Below are positions 1-8,265 of a DNA stretch of 64,000 nucleotides, piece after piece. The notes beneath the pieces were generated by a model. That model was not told where the DNA came from. It did not search any database and was given only the letters and a program-made list of their open reading frames with translations. The translations under genes were made by a program, and so were the position numbers. This DNA comes from an uncultured Mucilaginibacter sp. Lineage in GTDB: Bacteria > Bacteroidota > Bacteroidia > Sphingobacteriales > Sphingobacteriaceae. The DNA lies in the NCBI RefSeq assembly GCF_946481715.1, contig NZ_CAMLOV010000006.1, positions 1 through 64,000 of the forward strand, read 5' to 3'. Positions within the stretch are counted from its first letter, which is position 1; each line of letters begins with the position of its first letter.

Positions 1-68
1 AATAAGGGCATTTTTTATTTGAACAGACTGGCTCATTTGCAGGGCGTTTTTTGAGCCGCAAAGGTAGG

Positions 69-102
69 GATTAGAGTTTAGAGATTTGCGATTAGAGAAT
101 AG
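69..102. repeat. 7-bp degenerate tandem array
   Basis: Four to five consecutive heptamers of the form GATTAGA, GTTTAGA, GATTTGC, GATTAGA, GAATAG. The array lies in the gap before the first lipoprotein gene. It is one of several short-period arrays in this window and has no recognisable coding role. Confidence 0.6.
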
Positions 103-222
103 TTTTTTTTATGTAGTTTGTAATTGGTGCTTAGGCAGATAAAAAAAGGCGTGCGGCAGAAAATCGGCATAATTTTGTAGCGTTTTTACCCGGTAACGCG
201 TAATGTTAAAAAAAAGCCAATA

Positions 223-660
223 ATGAAAACAGTAACTAAGCTATCCGCTTGCCTTATTATCCTTTTAGCTGCGGCCTGCACCAAAATGCAAGAAGTGATA
301 TTGATCAACACTGCGCTTACCGGCACCTGGAAACTAAACGCAACTTATATGGACCCGGGTAATGGCAGCGGCACTTACCAGCCCGTGGCCAACCCCGGCA
401 ACAACAGCATCACCCTCAAAACCAACGGAGCGTTAGAAGTTAGCGGGTTAGACGATTCGGAAAATTTTTTACTCCATTTTTCGCAATACAAAAGCTTTAC
501 TATACAGGATAGCGTAACCCTTGTATTTAAAGAACATGCTAACAATAAAACGCAGAAATTCATCTATAAAATAGAAGGCGATAAGCTATCGTTAATGCCC
601 GCCGGGCCTGTAATGTGTATCGAGGGTTGTGGTATCAGGTTTAAAAAAGCTGGACAATAA
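223..660 (+). CDS. small lipoprotein, lipocalin-like (copy 1)
   Basis: A 145-residue lipoprotein. Residues 1-19 form a lipoprotein signal ending at Cys19 (AAAC), so the mature protein should be lipid-anchored in the envelope. The rest looks like a small beta-rich lipocalin-type domain: it opens with a GTWKL motif and later has an ITLKTNG strand, as in Bacteroidetes lipocalin-like proteins. A C-terminal CxEGC motif is shared with the next gene. A good -7 element (TAATTTTG, 170-177) lies upstream. The next gene starts 10 bases later in the same direction, so the two are probably co-transcribed. Ligand and function are unknown. Confidence 0.8.
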   Translation: MKTVTKLSACLIILLAAACTKMQEVILINTALTGTWKLNATYMDPGNGSGTYQPVANPGNNSITLKTNGALEVSGLDDSENFLLHFSQYKSFTIQDSVTLVFKEHANNKTQKFIYKIEGDKLSLMPAGPVMCIEGCGIRFKKAGQ

Positions 661-670
661 TTGCAGGGAC

Positions 671-1069
671 ATGAAAATTACAGCGAAAACTCTATCGGCA
701 TTATTTATCATCGGCATTATTTCAGCGGGATGCACTAAACAGGGTGCCACACCAAATGCTTCCCTAACGGGCAAATGGCGCTTTGTAGGCAGCCGCCAAA
801 GCAGTGGTGGCCCGCAATACTGGGTACCCGCAACCAGTAGTAACAATTATTTGGAACTTAGGGCCAACGGCACAATGGAGTGGACAATTGGCAGCGAATA
901 CAAAAAATACACTTTAACGGATAGCGTTACTCTCAAGATGACTTATGCCGACGGCAGCAATTATCAAAATTTTTACTATCGCATCAAAGGCGATTCGCTT
1001 GGCATTAGCCCAACAGACCCAATACGATGTTATGAGGGTTGCTCCGAACATTTTGTAAAAATCAAGTAA
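671..1069 (+). CDS. small lipoprotein, lipocalin-like (copy 2)
   Basis: A 132-residue lipoprotein with a signal ending at Cys21 (SAGC). I start it at the ATG at 671 and not at the in-frame ATG at 629, because only 671 places a lipoprotein signal at the N terminus and 629 would overlap the preceding gene. It aligns over its length with the upstream gene (GKW start, LRANGTMEW strand, TLTDSVTLKM strand, C-terminal CYEGC), so the pair is a tandem duplication that has diverged strongly. Role unknown, outer-envelope location inferred. Confidence 0.8.
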   Translation: MKITAKTLSALFIIGIISAGCTKQGATPNASLTGKWRFVGSRQSSGGPQYWVPATSSNNYLELRANGTMEWTIGSEYKKYTLTDSVTLKMTYADGSNYQNFYYRIKGDSLGISPTDPIRCYEGCSEHFVKIK

Positions 1070-1139
1070 TTGTAGGCGGCAGCACATTTGCTGTTGTCGG
1101 CCACGGTTGTTAATTTTAGCCCATCACAATGAAACTATT

Positions 1140-1685
1140 ATGGGCGATAACCTGCAACCAACCACCTCCGTTGAAATACCTTTAAGCAAAAAGAAGTTGT
1201 TACTCATGTTATTGGGCTCTGTTGCCTTTGTAGCAGCGGGCATTTGGTTTGTGACGCATCCACAGATCAAACTTCTCGGCAATAAACCCAACCCTGTACT
1301 GGCCTACGCTATTGGCGTTGCGGCAATAGCGTTTTTTGGCTTTTGCGCATTTTGCCTTGCCAAAAAATTATTTGATACGAAACCCGGACTGGTAGTAAAT
1401 GCTGAGGGCATTACCGATAATTGCAGCGGCTTTTCATTCGGCCTTATCCCCTGGGCAAACATTGAAGATATTTATGTGATGGAAGTTGGCCGGCAAAAAT
1501 TGATCATGGTATTGGTAAATAACCCTGATGATTACATTAATCGCCAGACAAACCCATTGATGAAAAAACTGGCGGCAATGAATTACCGTTCGTATAAAAC
1601 GCCGGTAAGCATAACTGCTAATACACTGCAATATAATTTTGAGGAATTGTATGGGTTGCTGAGGGAAAGATTAGTTACAAATTGA
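1140..1685 (+). CDS. membrane protein with PH-like domain (STM3941 type)
   Basis: A 181-residue protein with two membrane segments (about residues 20-38 and 53-75). A soluble C-terminal part contains an IPWANIEDIYV-type strand, as in the STM3941/PH-like family of small membrane proteins. The ATG at 1140 gives a compact start just before the basic KKK and the first membrane segment; an upstream in-frame ATG at 1107 would add 11 poorly structured residues. No enzymatic motif is visible. Function unknown. Confidence 0.7.
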   Translation: MGDNLQPTTSVEIPLSKKKLLLMLLGSVAFVAAGIWFVTHPQIKLLGNKPNPVLAYAIGVAAIAFFGFCAFCLAKKLFDTKPGLVVNAEGITDNCSGFSFGLIPWANIEDIYVMEVGRQKLIMVLVNNPDDYINRQTNPLMKKLAAMNYRSYKTPVSITANTLQYNFEELYGLLRERLVTN

Positions 1686-1747
1686 AAATATCAAATCCGA
1701 AACGGCGAAGCCTTCTTGAGCAGCCATAAAAATAAACAACGCGAAAA

Positions 1748-1775
1748 ATCGAACATCCGAAATCCGAAATCAACT
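1748..1775. repeat. 7-bp degenerate tandem array
   Basis: Four heptamers (ATCGAAC, ATCCGAA, ATCCGAA, ATCAACT) sit in the gap between two convergent genes, directly before the purN stop codon. Same general type as the heptamer array at 5658. Confidence 0.55.
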
Positions 1776-1780
1776 AATCT

Positions 1781-2359
1781 TTAACTCCTCATTTTCTTCA
1801 GCAAATTCTCAATCACTTTGGGGAAGTGTTGATGCTCCAGTTGCTGGCCTTTAAATTTAACTATCTCCAGAGTATCGCCCGGCTCAATCTTAAATTTCGA
1901 CTGATGGATAACCTCTCCTTCGTCAAACTCGGCATTTACAAAATGAATGGTAATGCCCGATTCTTCTTCGCCGGCGGCTAAAATAGCCTTGTGTACATTA
2001 TCGCCATACATGCCTTTGCCGCCAAATTTAGGCAGTAGAGCGGGGTGCAGGTTAATAATTTTATTGGGGAAAGCATTCAACAAACTCTTAGGTACCAGCC
2101 ATAGGAAACCGGCCAGCACAATAATATCTACCTGCAGGTTTTTTAGCAGCGATATCACGTCGTCGGTATCATAAAATTCTTGGCGGGTAAATATGTGCGA
2201 TGGGATCTCAAAGTTATCGGCGCGTTGCAAAACGTAGGCCTGCGGGTTATTGGTCAGTATCAGTACAACTTCGGCATCGGCATTACGCTTAAAGTGCTCC
2301 ATTATTTTCTGGGCATTCGATCCTGATCCTGAAGCAAAAATGGCAATTCTCTTTTTCAA
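1781..2359 (-). CDS. purN: phosphoribosylglycinamide formyltransferase
   Basis: A 192-residue GART transformylase, the third step of de novo purine synthesis: it transfers a formyl group from 10-formyl-THF to glycinamide ribonucleotide. Visible family marks are the N-terminal FASGSGSN phosphate-binding loop, the catalytic Asn-His region in INLHPALLPKFGGKGMYG, the GITIHFVN segment with the second His, and the FDEGEVI motif. Length fits the family. It stands alone here, convergent with the preceding gene; other pur genes are not in the window. Confidence 0.95.
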   Translation of the reverse strand: MKKRIAIFASGSGSNAQKIMEHFKRNADAEVVLILTNNPQAYVLQRADNFEIPSHIFTRQEFYDTDDVISLLKNLQVDIIVLAGFLWLVPKSLLNAFPNKIINLHPALLPKFGGKGMYGDNVHKAILAAGEEESGITIHFVNAEFDEGEVIHQSKFKIEPGDTLEIVKFKGQQLEHQHFPKVIENLLKKMRS

Positions 2360-2404
2360 AGTAGCTGTTGGCTTTTGTACTGCAAAATATAAAAATTTAA
2401 CAAG

Positions 2405-2908
2405 TTATCGCGTTATTACTTCCTTTTGGCGTATAAATCCCCAGCGGTATATCGTTCGCGGTTGTGTAGATGTATAATAGGCCTGCGTGTCTCCGGTTTG
2501 TAACACCATCGAAAAATCGCCCAGGTTGCTTATTTGAGCATTGGCAAACGGCTTAGAGCTACCCGTTGCACTATTATCCTGGCAAACCATATCCGCGAAA
2601 AGGGTGAGCTTAGTATCGCTTAAACTGTAAGCACCGCTGGCAATAGGCTGGTCCTTGCAATCAAAATTAGTGTAAGTACAGCTTCCGTCTTTATAAAATT
2701 TAAATATTTGTGTAGTATCGCAAGTAATGGTATCGGTAGACTGCTGAACATCGCCTATATAATTATACACCAGTAACGAGGCCAATTCCCATTGCCTGTT
2801 AGTTAGTAAATTGGGGATATTGCTTTTATCTTCCTTTTTACAGGAATTAACAGCAAATGCAATAAGCAACAGTACAGGTAAACACCAAAAACTTATCTTT
2901 TTCTTCAT
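2405..2908 (-). CDS. lipocalin-like lipoprotein
   Basis: A 167-residue lipoprotein with a signal ending at Cys23 (VNSC) followed by KKEDK, typical of Bacteroidetes surface or periplasmic lipoproteins. The body has an N-terminal LLTNRQWEL strand and an FKDGSCTY turn, resembling the lipocalin-like family. It lies 45 bases upstream of purN on the same strand and could be co-transcribed with it. A -7 element (CAAAAATA read on the plus strand, 2924-2931) lies just upstream. Function unknown. Confidence 0.75.
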   Translation of the reverse strand: MKKKISFWCLPVLLLIAFAVNSCKKEDKSNIPNLLTNRQWELASLLVYNYIGDVQQSTDTITCDTTQIFKFYKDGSCTYTNFDCKDQPIASGAYSLSDTKLTLFADMVCQDNSATGSSKPFANAQISNLGDFSMVLQTGDTQAYYTSTQPRTIYRWGFIRQKEVITR

Positions 2909-3079
2909 TCCTTATTATCCCTGCAAAAATAGAAATTCCGTTTACATCCTTAGCAGGCAATTAATATAACTCTATTAACGCGGCATTATTTTGTTAATGG
3001 TTAATTAGGATGATTGCCGGGTGATTAATTAGCTTATAAAAGTTTAAATTGCGGCTAACAAATCAATCGGAGAATTTAA

Positions 3080-4111
3080 ATGATGCTAAACCAGCCCATA
3101 AACCACTCGCCAAACACATCAGCCATACGCATCCCCTATTCGCTATTAAAAGCCGAATTTAACCGGGTATTGCTCTCGCTCGATTTTGCGGACGGCAAGG
3201 CCGATGCTTGCGCGGGAATATTTGCAGATAACAGCCGCGATGGCGTTGCATCGCACGGGTTAAACCGTTTCCGGGTATTTGTTGACTATTTAAATGAAGG
3301 CCTCATTACACCAAACGCCGAACCTGCCTTAGTAACTGCTTTCGGCGCCATAGAGCAATGGGATGGCAATTTTGCTACTGGTATGCTTAACGCCCGCTTT
3401 AGTATGGATAGGGCAATAACCCTTGCCAAAACCAACGGCATAGGGTGCATAGCTATCAAAAACACCAACCATTGGATGCGTGGCGGCACCTACGGTTGGC
3501 AAGCCGCAGAAGCGGGGTGCGTTGGCGTTTGCTTTACCAATACCATAGCCAACCTGCCACCCTGGGGTGGCACCGAGCCGCGCCTGGGCAATAACCCATT
3601 GATTATTGCTGTACCCAAAAAAGGCGGGCATGTAGTATTAGATATGGCCATTTCGCAATTCTCCTTTGGTAAATTATGGCAATACGAAGCACAAAACAAA
3701 TCCCTGCCCTTGCCTGGTGGCTACGATACTGTGGGAAACTTATCTACAGATGCCAGGGCTATCTTAGCTACGAAACGGGCATTGCCAATCGGCTTTTGGA
3801 AGGGTTCTGGATTATCATTGGTGTTAGATCTGTTGGCAACCATCCTCAGCGGCGGCAGCTCAACCGCGGCCATTACCGAAAGCGGCCGAAAGGAAACCGG
3901 CGTATCGCAGGTGTTCATCGCCATAAAAGCTGATGCAGAACAAAACGAGGCACTGATACAACAGATTATCGACTACACCAAAAGCAGCGCGATTGAAGGC
4001 GGCGGCGAAATTTTATACCCCGGCGAAAACATGCTCCGCACCAGGGAAAAAAGCCTGGCCGAGGGCGTGCTGGTTGATGAAAGGATTTGGGAAGAAGTGA
4101 AGAGGATGTGA
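3080..4111 (+). CDS. malate/lactate dehydrogenase-family oxidoreductase (YiaK-like)
   Basis: A 343-residue NAD(P)-dependent oxidoreductase of the Ldh_2 superfamily, closest in pattern to 2,3-diketo-L-gulonate reductase (YiaK/DlgD). Family features are SHGLNRF near residue 60, the conserved IKNTNHWMRGGTYGWQAAEAG segment, the TEPRLGNNPL substrate/cofactor loop and the LPIGFWKGSGLS segment. These enzymes reduce 2-oxo acids derived from sugar acids in the cytoplasm. A GGAG sequence precedes the ATG, unusual in this phylum. No sugar-acid transporter or kinase adjoins it, so the exact substrate is open. Its stop abuts the stop of the convergent neighbour. Confidence 0.85.
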   Translation: MMLNQPINHSPNTSAIRIPYSLLKAEFNRVLLSLDFADGKADACAGIFADNSRDGVASHGLNRFRVFVDYLNEGLITPNAEPALVTAFGAIEQWDGNFATGMLNARFSMDRAITLAKTNGIGCIAIKNTNHWMRGGTYGWQAAEAGCVGVCFTNTIANLPPWGGTEPRLGNNPLIIAVPKKGGHVVLDMAISQFSFGKLWQYEAQNKSLPLPGGYDTVGNLSTDARAILATKRALPIGFWKGSGLSLVLDLLATILSGGSSTAAITESGRKETGVSQVFIAIKADAEQNEALIQQIIDYTKSSAIEGGGEILYPGENMLRTREKSLAEGVLVDERIWEEVKRM

Positions 4112-4864
4112 CTAAAACAAAAACTTTTTATTAACAGCTTTTGTCTTTCTTCCCTGTTCATAACCTCCAACATAATTGAAATTGAATTTTACCAAGCAAT
4201 TTACAGCTACACCATTAATTTTTGCTGGTGTCCATTTTACAGACCTCGACTGGTATGCCCGAGTAATATCTTTTACGAACTTAGGGTCGGTTCCGGCATC
4301 GCCTAATACCTCCATATTTACAACTTTGCCCAATTTATTCACTACAAAGCTTACATCCCATTGTCCGTGGTAATCGCCAAGGGTATAAATAATTTCATTT
4401 TCGGTGATATTACACTCCGGGAATAAATATCGGTTTGCTATGTATACAGAATCTTTTAGCGCTTCATTATATACGGGTTTGTCCGCAACGCGTACGTTTT
4501 CGCTTTTCACATACACGTTAACCATGGTTTCGTCATTATTGTCGTTAACCTGGTGAAAAACCAGTGTATCCTTAGTAAACTTATCTATCTGGTAATTTAC
4601 AAAGCCAATTCTCAGCAACGACCCCGTTATAGTATACTGAAGGTCGGTTTGACTAAAAAGCAGGTCCATACTTACTTTCGCAGTACCGTCATCGGTAAAG
4701 CGGTATTTGATAAACTGCACCATCGTATTTGCAGGCGCGGGGAAATAGCGGCCCTGGTCGGTAATTAAATTAGCTTTAACCCAAAGCCCTGTTTCTTGTT
4801 TTTGTGCAGTTGCGATGAAAGGATATAAGAAAATAACCAAGACAAGCGTAACGATAACTTTCAT
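4112..4864 (-). CDS. secreted protein with TonB C-terminal-like domain
   Basis: A 250-residue protein with a cleavable signal (ends near ATAQ, residue 21). The middle has no recognised domain. Residues about 165-230 look like a TonB C-terminal domain: WDVSFVVNKLGKVVN, then VKWTPAKINGVAV and a final VKFNFNY strand. Bacteroidetes have many such periplasmic proteins without the usual TonB membrane anchor. It is convergent with the dehydrogenase gene. A role in energy coupling is not shown; it may simply use the fold for binding. Confidence 0.7.
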   Translation of the reverse strand: MKVIVTLVLVIFLYPFIATAQKQETGLWVKANLITDQGRYFPAPANTMVQFIKYRFTDDGTAKVSMDLLFSQTDLQYTITGSLLRIGFVNYQIDKFTKDTLVFHQVNDNNDETMVNVYVKSENVRVADKPVYNEALKDSVYIANRYLFPECNITENEIIYTLGDYHGQWDVSFVVNKLGKVVNMEVLGDAGTDPKFVKDITRAYQSRSVKWTPAKINGVAVNCLVKFNFNYVGGYEQGRKTKAVNKKFLF

Positions 4865-4931
4865 TGTGACAGGTTTAAAATCAGGACTAAATATATCCTA
4901 TTATTTTTATTATCACAATATTTTTAGCCTA

Positions 4932-5654
4932 CTACCTCACCAAGCCCTCAAACTTATCCCAAAAGCCATCTTTTGGTAATGGCGCTACAATTAGTACCGG
5001 TTCGTGTTTTACGGGGTGCTCAAACTGCAGGCGGCGGGCATGCAGGCAAATGCTTTTACGGAGGCTGCCGCGCGGATAACCGTATTTATTATCGCCAACT
5101 ATGGGGCAGCCAAGAGTGGATAGCTGTACCCGTATCTGGTGCGGGCGGCCGGTTATCGGGTCAACTTCTATTACGTAATAACCATCAAGCTCGCCAACCA
5201 GTTTGTAGTTTAATTCGGAGCGAAGGCTGCCTTGCACTTCTTTATCATGCGCCTTGGTAACGTTCTTCTGCGGGTTTTTGACCAGCCAATGCACCAGGTT
5301 GCCGGTCTCGGGAAATGGGCGTTTGCGGGTGATGGCATAGTAGGTTTTATGCATTTCGCGCCCTTTAAACAGCTTATTTATCCTATCCAGCGCTTTGCTG
5401 GTTTTAGCGAAGAGGATAACCCCGCTCACGGGCCTGTCTAACCTATGCACTACACCCAGGAAGGCACCATTTGGCTTGCTATATTTTATGGCTATGTATT
5501 TCTTAACCTTTTCATCCAGTGGCTCGTCCATGGTATCATCTACCTGTACAATATCGCCCGCTCGTTTATTTACGGCAATCAGGTGGTTATCTTCGTACAG
5601 GATATCCTTATCGGTAATATCGTGGCTGGTATAATTATGTTCGGGGCGAGCCAA
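4932..5654 (-). CDS. RluA-family RNA pseudouridine synthase
   Basis: A 240-residue enzyme that isomerises uridine to pseudouridine in structural RNA. The catalytic motif VVHRLDRPVSGVILFAKT is intact, with the catalytic Asp after HRL, and the family C-terminal HQIRVQLSTLGCPIVGDNKYG is present. There is no N-terminal S4 domain, so it is a short RluA-type protein. Whether it acts on rRNA or tRNA cannot be told from sequence alone. Upstream is a heptamer array and a G/C-run palindrome, then panB on the same strand. Confidence 0.9.
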   Translation of the reverse strand: MARPEHNYTSHDITDKDILYEDNHLIAVNKRAGDIVQVDDTMDEPLDEKVKKYIAIKYSKPNGAFLGVVHRLDRPVSGVILFAKTSKALDRINKLFKGREMHKTYYAITRKRPFPETGNLVHWLVKNPQKNVTKAHDKEVQGSLRSELNYKLVGELDGYYVIEVDPITGRPHQIRVQLSTLGCPIVGDNKYGYPRGSLRKSICLHARRLQFEHPVKHEPVLIVAPLPKDGFWDKFEGLVR

Positions 5655-5657
5655 TTT

Positions 5658-5685
5658 GATTTCAGATTTATGATTTCGGATTTAG
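5658..5685. repeat. 7-bp degenerate tandem array
   Basis: Four consecutive heptamers: GATTTCA, GATTTAT, GATTTCG, GATTTAG. The array begins 3 bases upstream of the start codon of the pseudouridine synthase, so it would form the leader of that mRNA. Confidence 0.65.
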
Positions 5686-5692
5686 TTTTTTA

Positions 5693-5720
5693 CCATCCCC
5701 CCTTCAGGGGGCCGGGGGGC
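5693..5720. repeat. G/C-run palindromic repeat fragment
   Basis: A run of C, a TTCA turn and a run of G followed by GGCCGGGGGGC form a short stem immediately downstream of panB. It could serve as a terminator-like structure for panB. It is similar in style to the longer element at 32667-32760. Confidence 0.5.
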
Positions 5721-6536
5721 TCAATACTCCTCCTTCTCGTTGGGGAAGTTGCTGGCACGCACATCGGCTACGTAGTTTTTTATGGCGTCGTCCATTACGC
5801 TGTAAAGGTCGGCGTACTGGCGTAAAAAACGTGGCTTAAAGCCTTTGTTAAGCCCAAGCATATCGTGTATCACCAATACCTGGCCGCTGCAATGCTGGCC
5901 TGCGCCGATGCCAATGGTAGGGATGTTCAGGCTCTCGCTTACTTCTTTGGCCAATTTGGAGGGTATCTTTTCAAGCACTATCCCAAAGCAGCCCAGTTCT
6001 TGTAATTTTAAAGCGTCTTCCTTTAGCTTGGCGGCTTCGGCTTCTTCTTTAGCTCGTACGGTGTAAGTGCCAAATTTGTATATGGATTGCGGCGTAAGCC
6101 CCAAATGCCCCATAACTGGTATACCCGCGGTTAATATACGGGTAACAGATTCGGCGATTTCTACTCCGCCCTCCATTTTTACGGCGTGCGCCCCCGCCTC
6201 TTTCATAATGCGGATGGCAGAGCCAAGTGCCTCCTTTGAGTTGCCCTGGTATGAGCCAAAAGGAAGATCGACCACAACAAGCGCCCGTTTGGCTGCGCGA
6301 ACTACCGAAGCAGCGTGGTATATCATTTGGTCGAGTGTGATGGGTAAGGTAGTTTCGTGCCCGGCCATTACATTTGATGCCGAATCGCCCACTAGGATAA
6401 TATCGGTACCGGCATTATCTACAATAACGCCCATCGAGTAATCGTATGCCGTTAGCATGGCAATTTTTTCGCCACGGTTTTTCATTTCCTGCAGGGTGTG
6501 TACAGTAATGCGTTTTACTTCCTTGTTTACCGACAT
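5721..6536 (-). CDS. panB: 3-methyl-2-oxobutanoate hydroxymethyltransferase
   Basis: A 271-residue ketopantoate hydroxymethyltransferase, the first committed step of pantothenate/CoA synthesis: it adds a hydroxymethyl group from 5,10-methylene-THF to 2-oxoisovalerate. Visible motifs are [10 protein letters not shown] near the N terminus, [21 protein letters not shown] with the metal-binding Asp, [16 protein letters not shown] and IGIGAG. Full family length. The -7 element TAACTTTG (plus strand 6560-6567) lies 24 bases before the start codon. Other pan genes are not in the window. Confidence 0.97.
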   Translation of the reverse strand: MSVNKEVKRITVHTLQEMKNRGEKIAMLTAYDYSMGVIVDNAGTDIILVGDSASNVMAGHETTLPITLDQMIYHAASVVRAAKRALVVVDLPFGSYQGNSKEALGSAIRIMKEAGAHAVKMEGGVEIAESVTRILTAGIPVMGHLGLTPQSIYKFGTYTVRAKEEAEAAKLKEDALKLQELGCFGIVLEKIPSKLAKEVSESLNIPTIGIGAGQHCSGQVLVIHDMLGLNKGFKPRFLRQYADLYSVMDDAIKNYVADVRASNFPNEKEEY

Positions 6537-6682
6537 AGCTTTACCTTGTTTATCTGCCGCAAAGTTAGAAACTCATTCCGTATTTTTCATTTTGAAAAAT
6601 TGAGTACTTTTTGCCTTTGTATTTATATATTATTTTTTATTTTAGTGCAGCCCCAATTATAAAAACAAGACTATTTTGATTA

Positions 6683-6853
6683 ATGGACAATAGAATATAT
6701 CCCTGCGTATATTGCGGTAAGCCAATGAACCATACCGACCGCAAGCCCCGTAATTTTTACTTAAAAAAATTCCTCCCGTTTTTACCTATTAGGCCGTTTT
6801 GGTGTACCCACTGCTTAAAAACAACATTTTTTTGGGGTAATAAAGGCAAGTAA
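6683..6853 (+). CDS. small zinc-ribbon-like protein
   Basis: A 56-residue open reading frame with an ATG at 6683 and TAA at 6851. It has two CxxC knuckles, CVYC at residues 8-11 and CTHC at residues 41-44, each followed by a basic residue within one or two positions. The 29-residue linker is rich in Lys, Arg, Phe and Pro. This layout is that of a small zinc ribbon, which would bind nucleic acid or protein. It is divergent from panB and runs toward carA in the same direction, with about 180 bases between. No family name is known to me. Confidence 0.6.
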   Translation: MDNRIYPCVYCGKPMNHTDRKPRNFYLKKFLPFLPIRPFWCTHCLKTTFFWGNKGK

Positions 6854-6900
6854 ATGCCTTTAATTTTTATTTTCTGCACCAAAAAACAGTAGACAAGCTT

Positions 6901-6929
6901 TTTGTTTTCAAATTTAAAGCGTACTTTTG
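6901..6929 (+). promoter_or_regulatory. carA promoter (-33/-7)
   Basis: TTTG at 6901-6904 and TACTTTTG at 6922-6929, 17 bases apart, match the Bacteroidetes housekeeping promoter. Transcription would begin near 6935, leaving a leader of roughly 97 bases before carA. Confidence 0.6.
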
Positions 6930-7031
6930 CGGCGTGAATAAAGAGGTGTTTTACTTCAATCTTCCGTCTTGTTTTTACGGAGCTTCGTGCCAGAAAATCC
7001 GAACAAATTACTCTTTCAATTTTTTTGCAAA

Positions 7032-8132
7032 ATGAACCACTACACCAAGTTGCCTGCAATATTGTTATTAGCCGATGGTACCGTATTTTATGGTAAGGCC
7101 GCAGGCAAAATAGGCACCACTACCGGCGAGATCTGCTTTAACACCGGAATGACCGGCTACCAGGAAATTTTTACCGACCCATCGTACTTCGGGCAAATAA
7201 TGGTGGCAACTAACGCGCACATTGGCAACTACGGTATTGCCAATGAGGAGGTGGAATCGGGCCAGATACAGATAGCCGGTTTAGTTTGTAAAAACTACAA
7301 CATTGCTTACAGCCGCAAACAGGCAAATGAATCGATACAGGATTATTTCCAGGAGCAAAATATTGTAGGGATATCTGATATCGATACCCGCCAGTTGGTG
7401 CGCCACATACGCGATAAGGGCGCGATGAACGCTATCATTTCCTCGGAAATATTAGACCTGGAGGAATTAAAAGCCAAATTGGCGGAAGCGCCTGATATGG
7501 ATGGCCTCGAGCTCTCCTCGCATGTATCAACCAAAGAAACCTATACTTTCGGTAGCGAGAACGGCGCGTATCGCGTAGCTGTTTTAGACCTCGGCGTTAA
7601 AAAGAACATCCTCCGCAATTTTGACGACCGCGATGTTTACGCTAAAGTTTACCCTGCAAAAACCACCTTTGCCGAAATGGAGAAGGATTTTGCGCCATCA
7701 GGGTACTTTATTTCCAACGGCCCAGGCGACCCATCTGCCATGCCTTATGCGATAGATACCGTTAAAGAAATTTTAAATGCCGATAAACCGCTGTTCGGGA
7801 TTTGCCTTGGCCACCAACTGCTGGCTTTAGCAAACGATATTCCAACCAAAAAAATGTTTAACGGGCACCGTGGCCTTAATCACCCGGTAAAGAACGTGAT
7901 TATTAACCATTGCGAAGTAACCTCGCAAAACCATGGTTTTGGGGTAGTACAGGAAGCGGTAAGAGCTTCGGATAAAGTAGAAATAACCCACGTAAACCTT
8001 AACGACCAGTCGATAGAAGGTATCCGCGTAAAAGATAAAAAAGCATTCTCGGTACAGTACCACCCCGAATCATCTCCCGGCCCGCACGATAGCCGATATT
8101 TGTTTGATGATTTTATCAACTTAATGAAATAA
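7032..8132 (+). CDS. carA: carbamoyl-phosphate synthase small subunit
   Basis: A 366-residue glutaminase subunit that hydrolyses glutamine and passes ammonia to CarB for arginine and pyrimidine synthesis. The N-terminal CPSase_sm domain (LADGTVFYGKAAG, FNTGMTGYQEIFTDPSYFGQ) is followed by a class I glutamine amidotransferase domain with the nucleophile in FGICLGHQ and the His/Glu pair in VQYHPES. I start at 7032, where family similarity begins; an in-frame ATG at 6969 would add 21 residues. carB is not adjacent, which is unusual but common in Bacteroidetes. Confidence 0.95.
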   Translation: MNHYTKLPAILLLADGTVFYGKAAGKIGTTTGEICFNTGMTGYQEIFTDPSYFGQIMVATNAHIGNYGIANEEVESGQIQIAGLVCKNYNIAYSRKQANESIQDYFQEQNIVGISDIDTRQLVRHIRDKGAMNAIISSEILDLEELKAKLAEAPDMDGLELSSHVSTKETYTFGSENGAYRVAVLDLGVKKNILRNFDDRDVYAKVYPAKTTFAEMEKDFAPSGYFISNGPGDPSAMPYAIDTVKEILNADKPLFGICLGHQLLALANDIPTKKMFNGHRGLNHPVKNVIINHCEVTSQNHGFGVVQEAVRASDKVEITHVNLNDQSIEGIRVKDKKAFSVQYHPESSPGPHDSRYLFDDFINLMK

Positions 8133-8174
8133 GAATCGGGATTAAGTCGATTTTTATGATTCCACAGATTTAAA

Positions 8175-8217
8175 AAAAAGCCTTTTAAGGGGTAAACCTG
8201 AAAGGCTTTTTCTTTTG
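8175..8217 (+). terminator. intrinsic terminator after carA
   Basis: An 11-base-pair stem (AAAAAGCCTTT, 8175-8185, with AAAGGCTTTTT, 8201-8211) around a 15-base loop, ending in a T-rich tract. It separates carA from the permease gene. Confidence 0.8.
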
Positions 8218-8265
8218 CATCAAAACGTCATCTGCACATCCGGAAAAAATGTAAATTACATCGTT

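Noticed and set aside
6757..7059. 100-residue minus-strand frame before carA
   Set aside because: It is antisense to the zinc-ribbon gene and the carA promoter; no similarity or signal.
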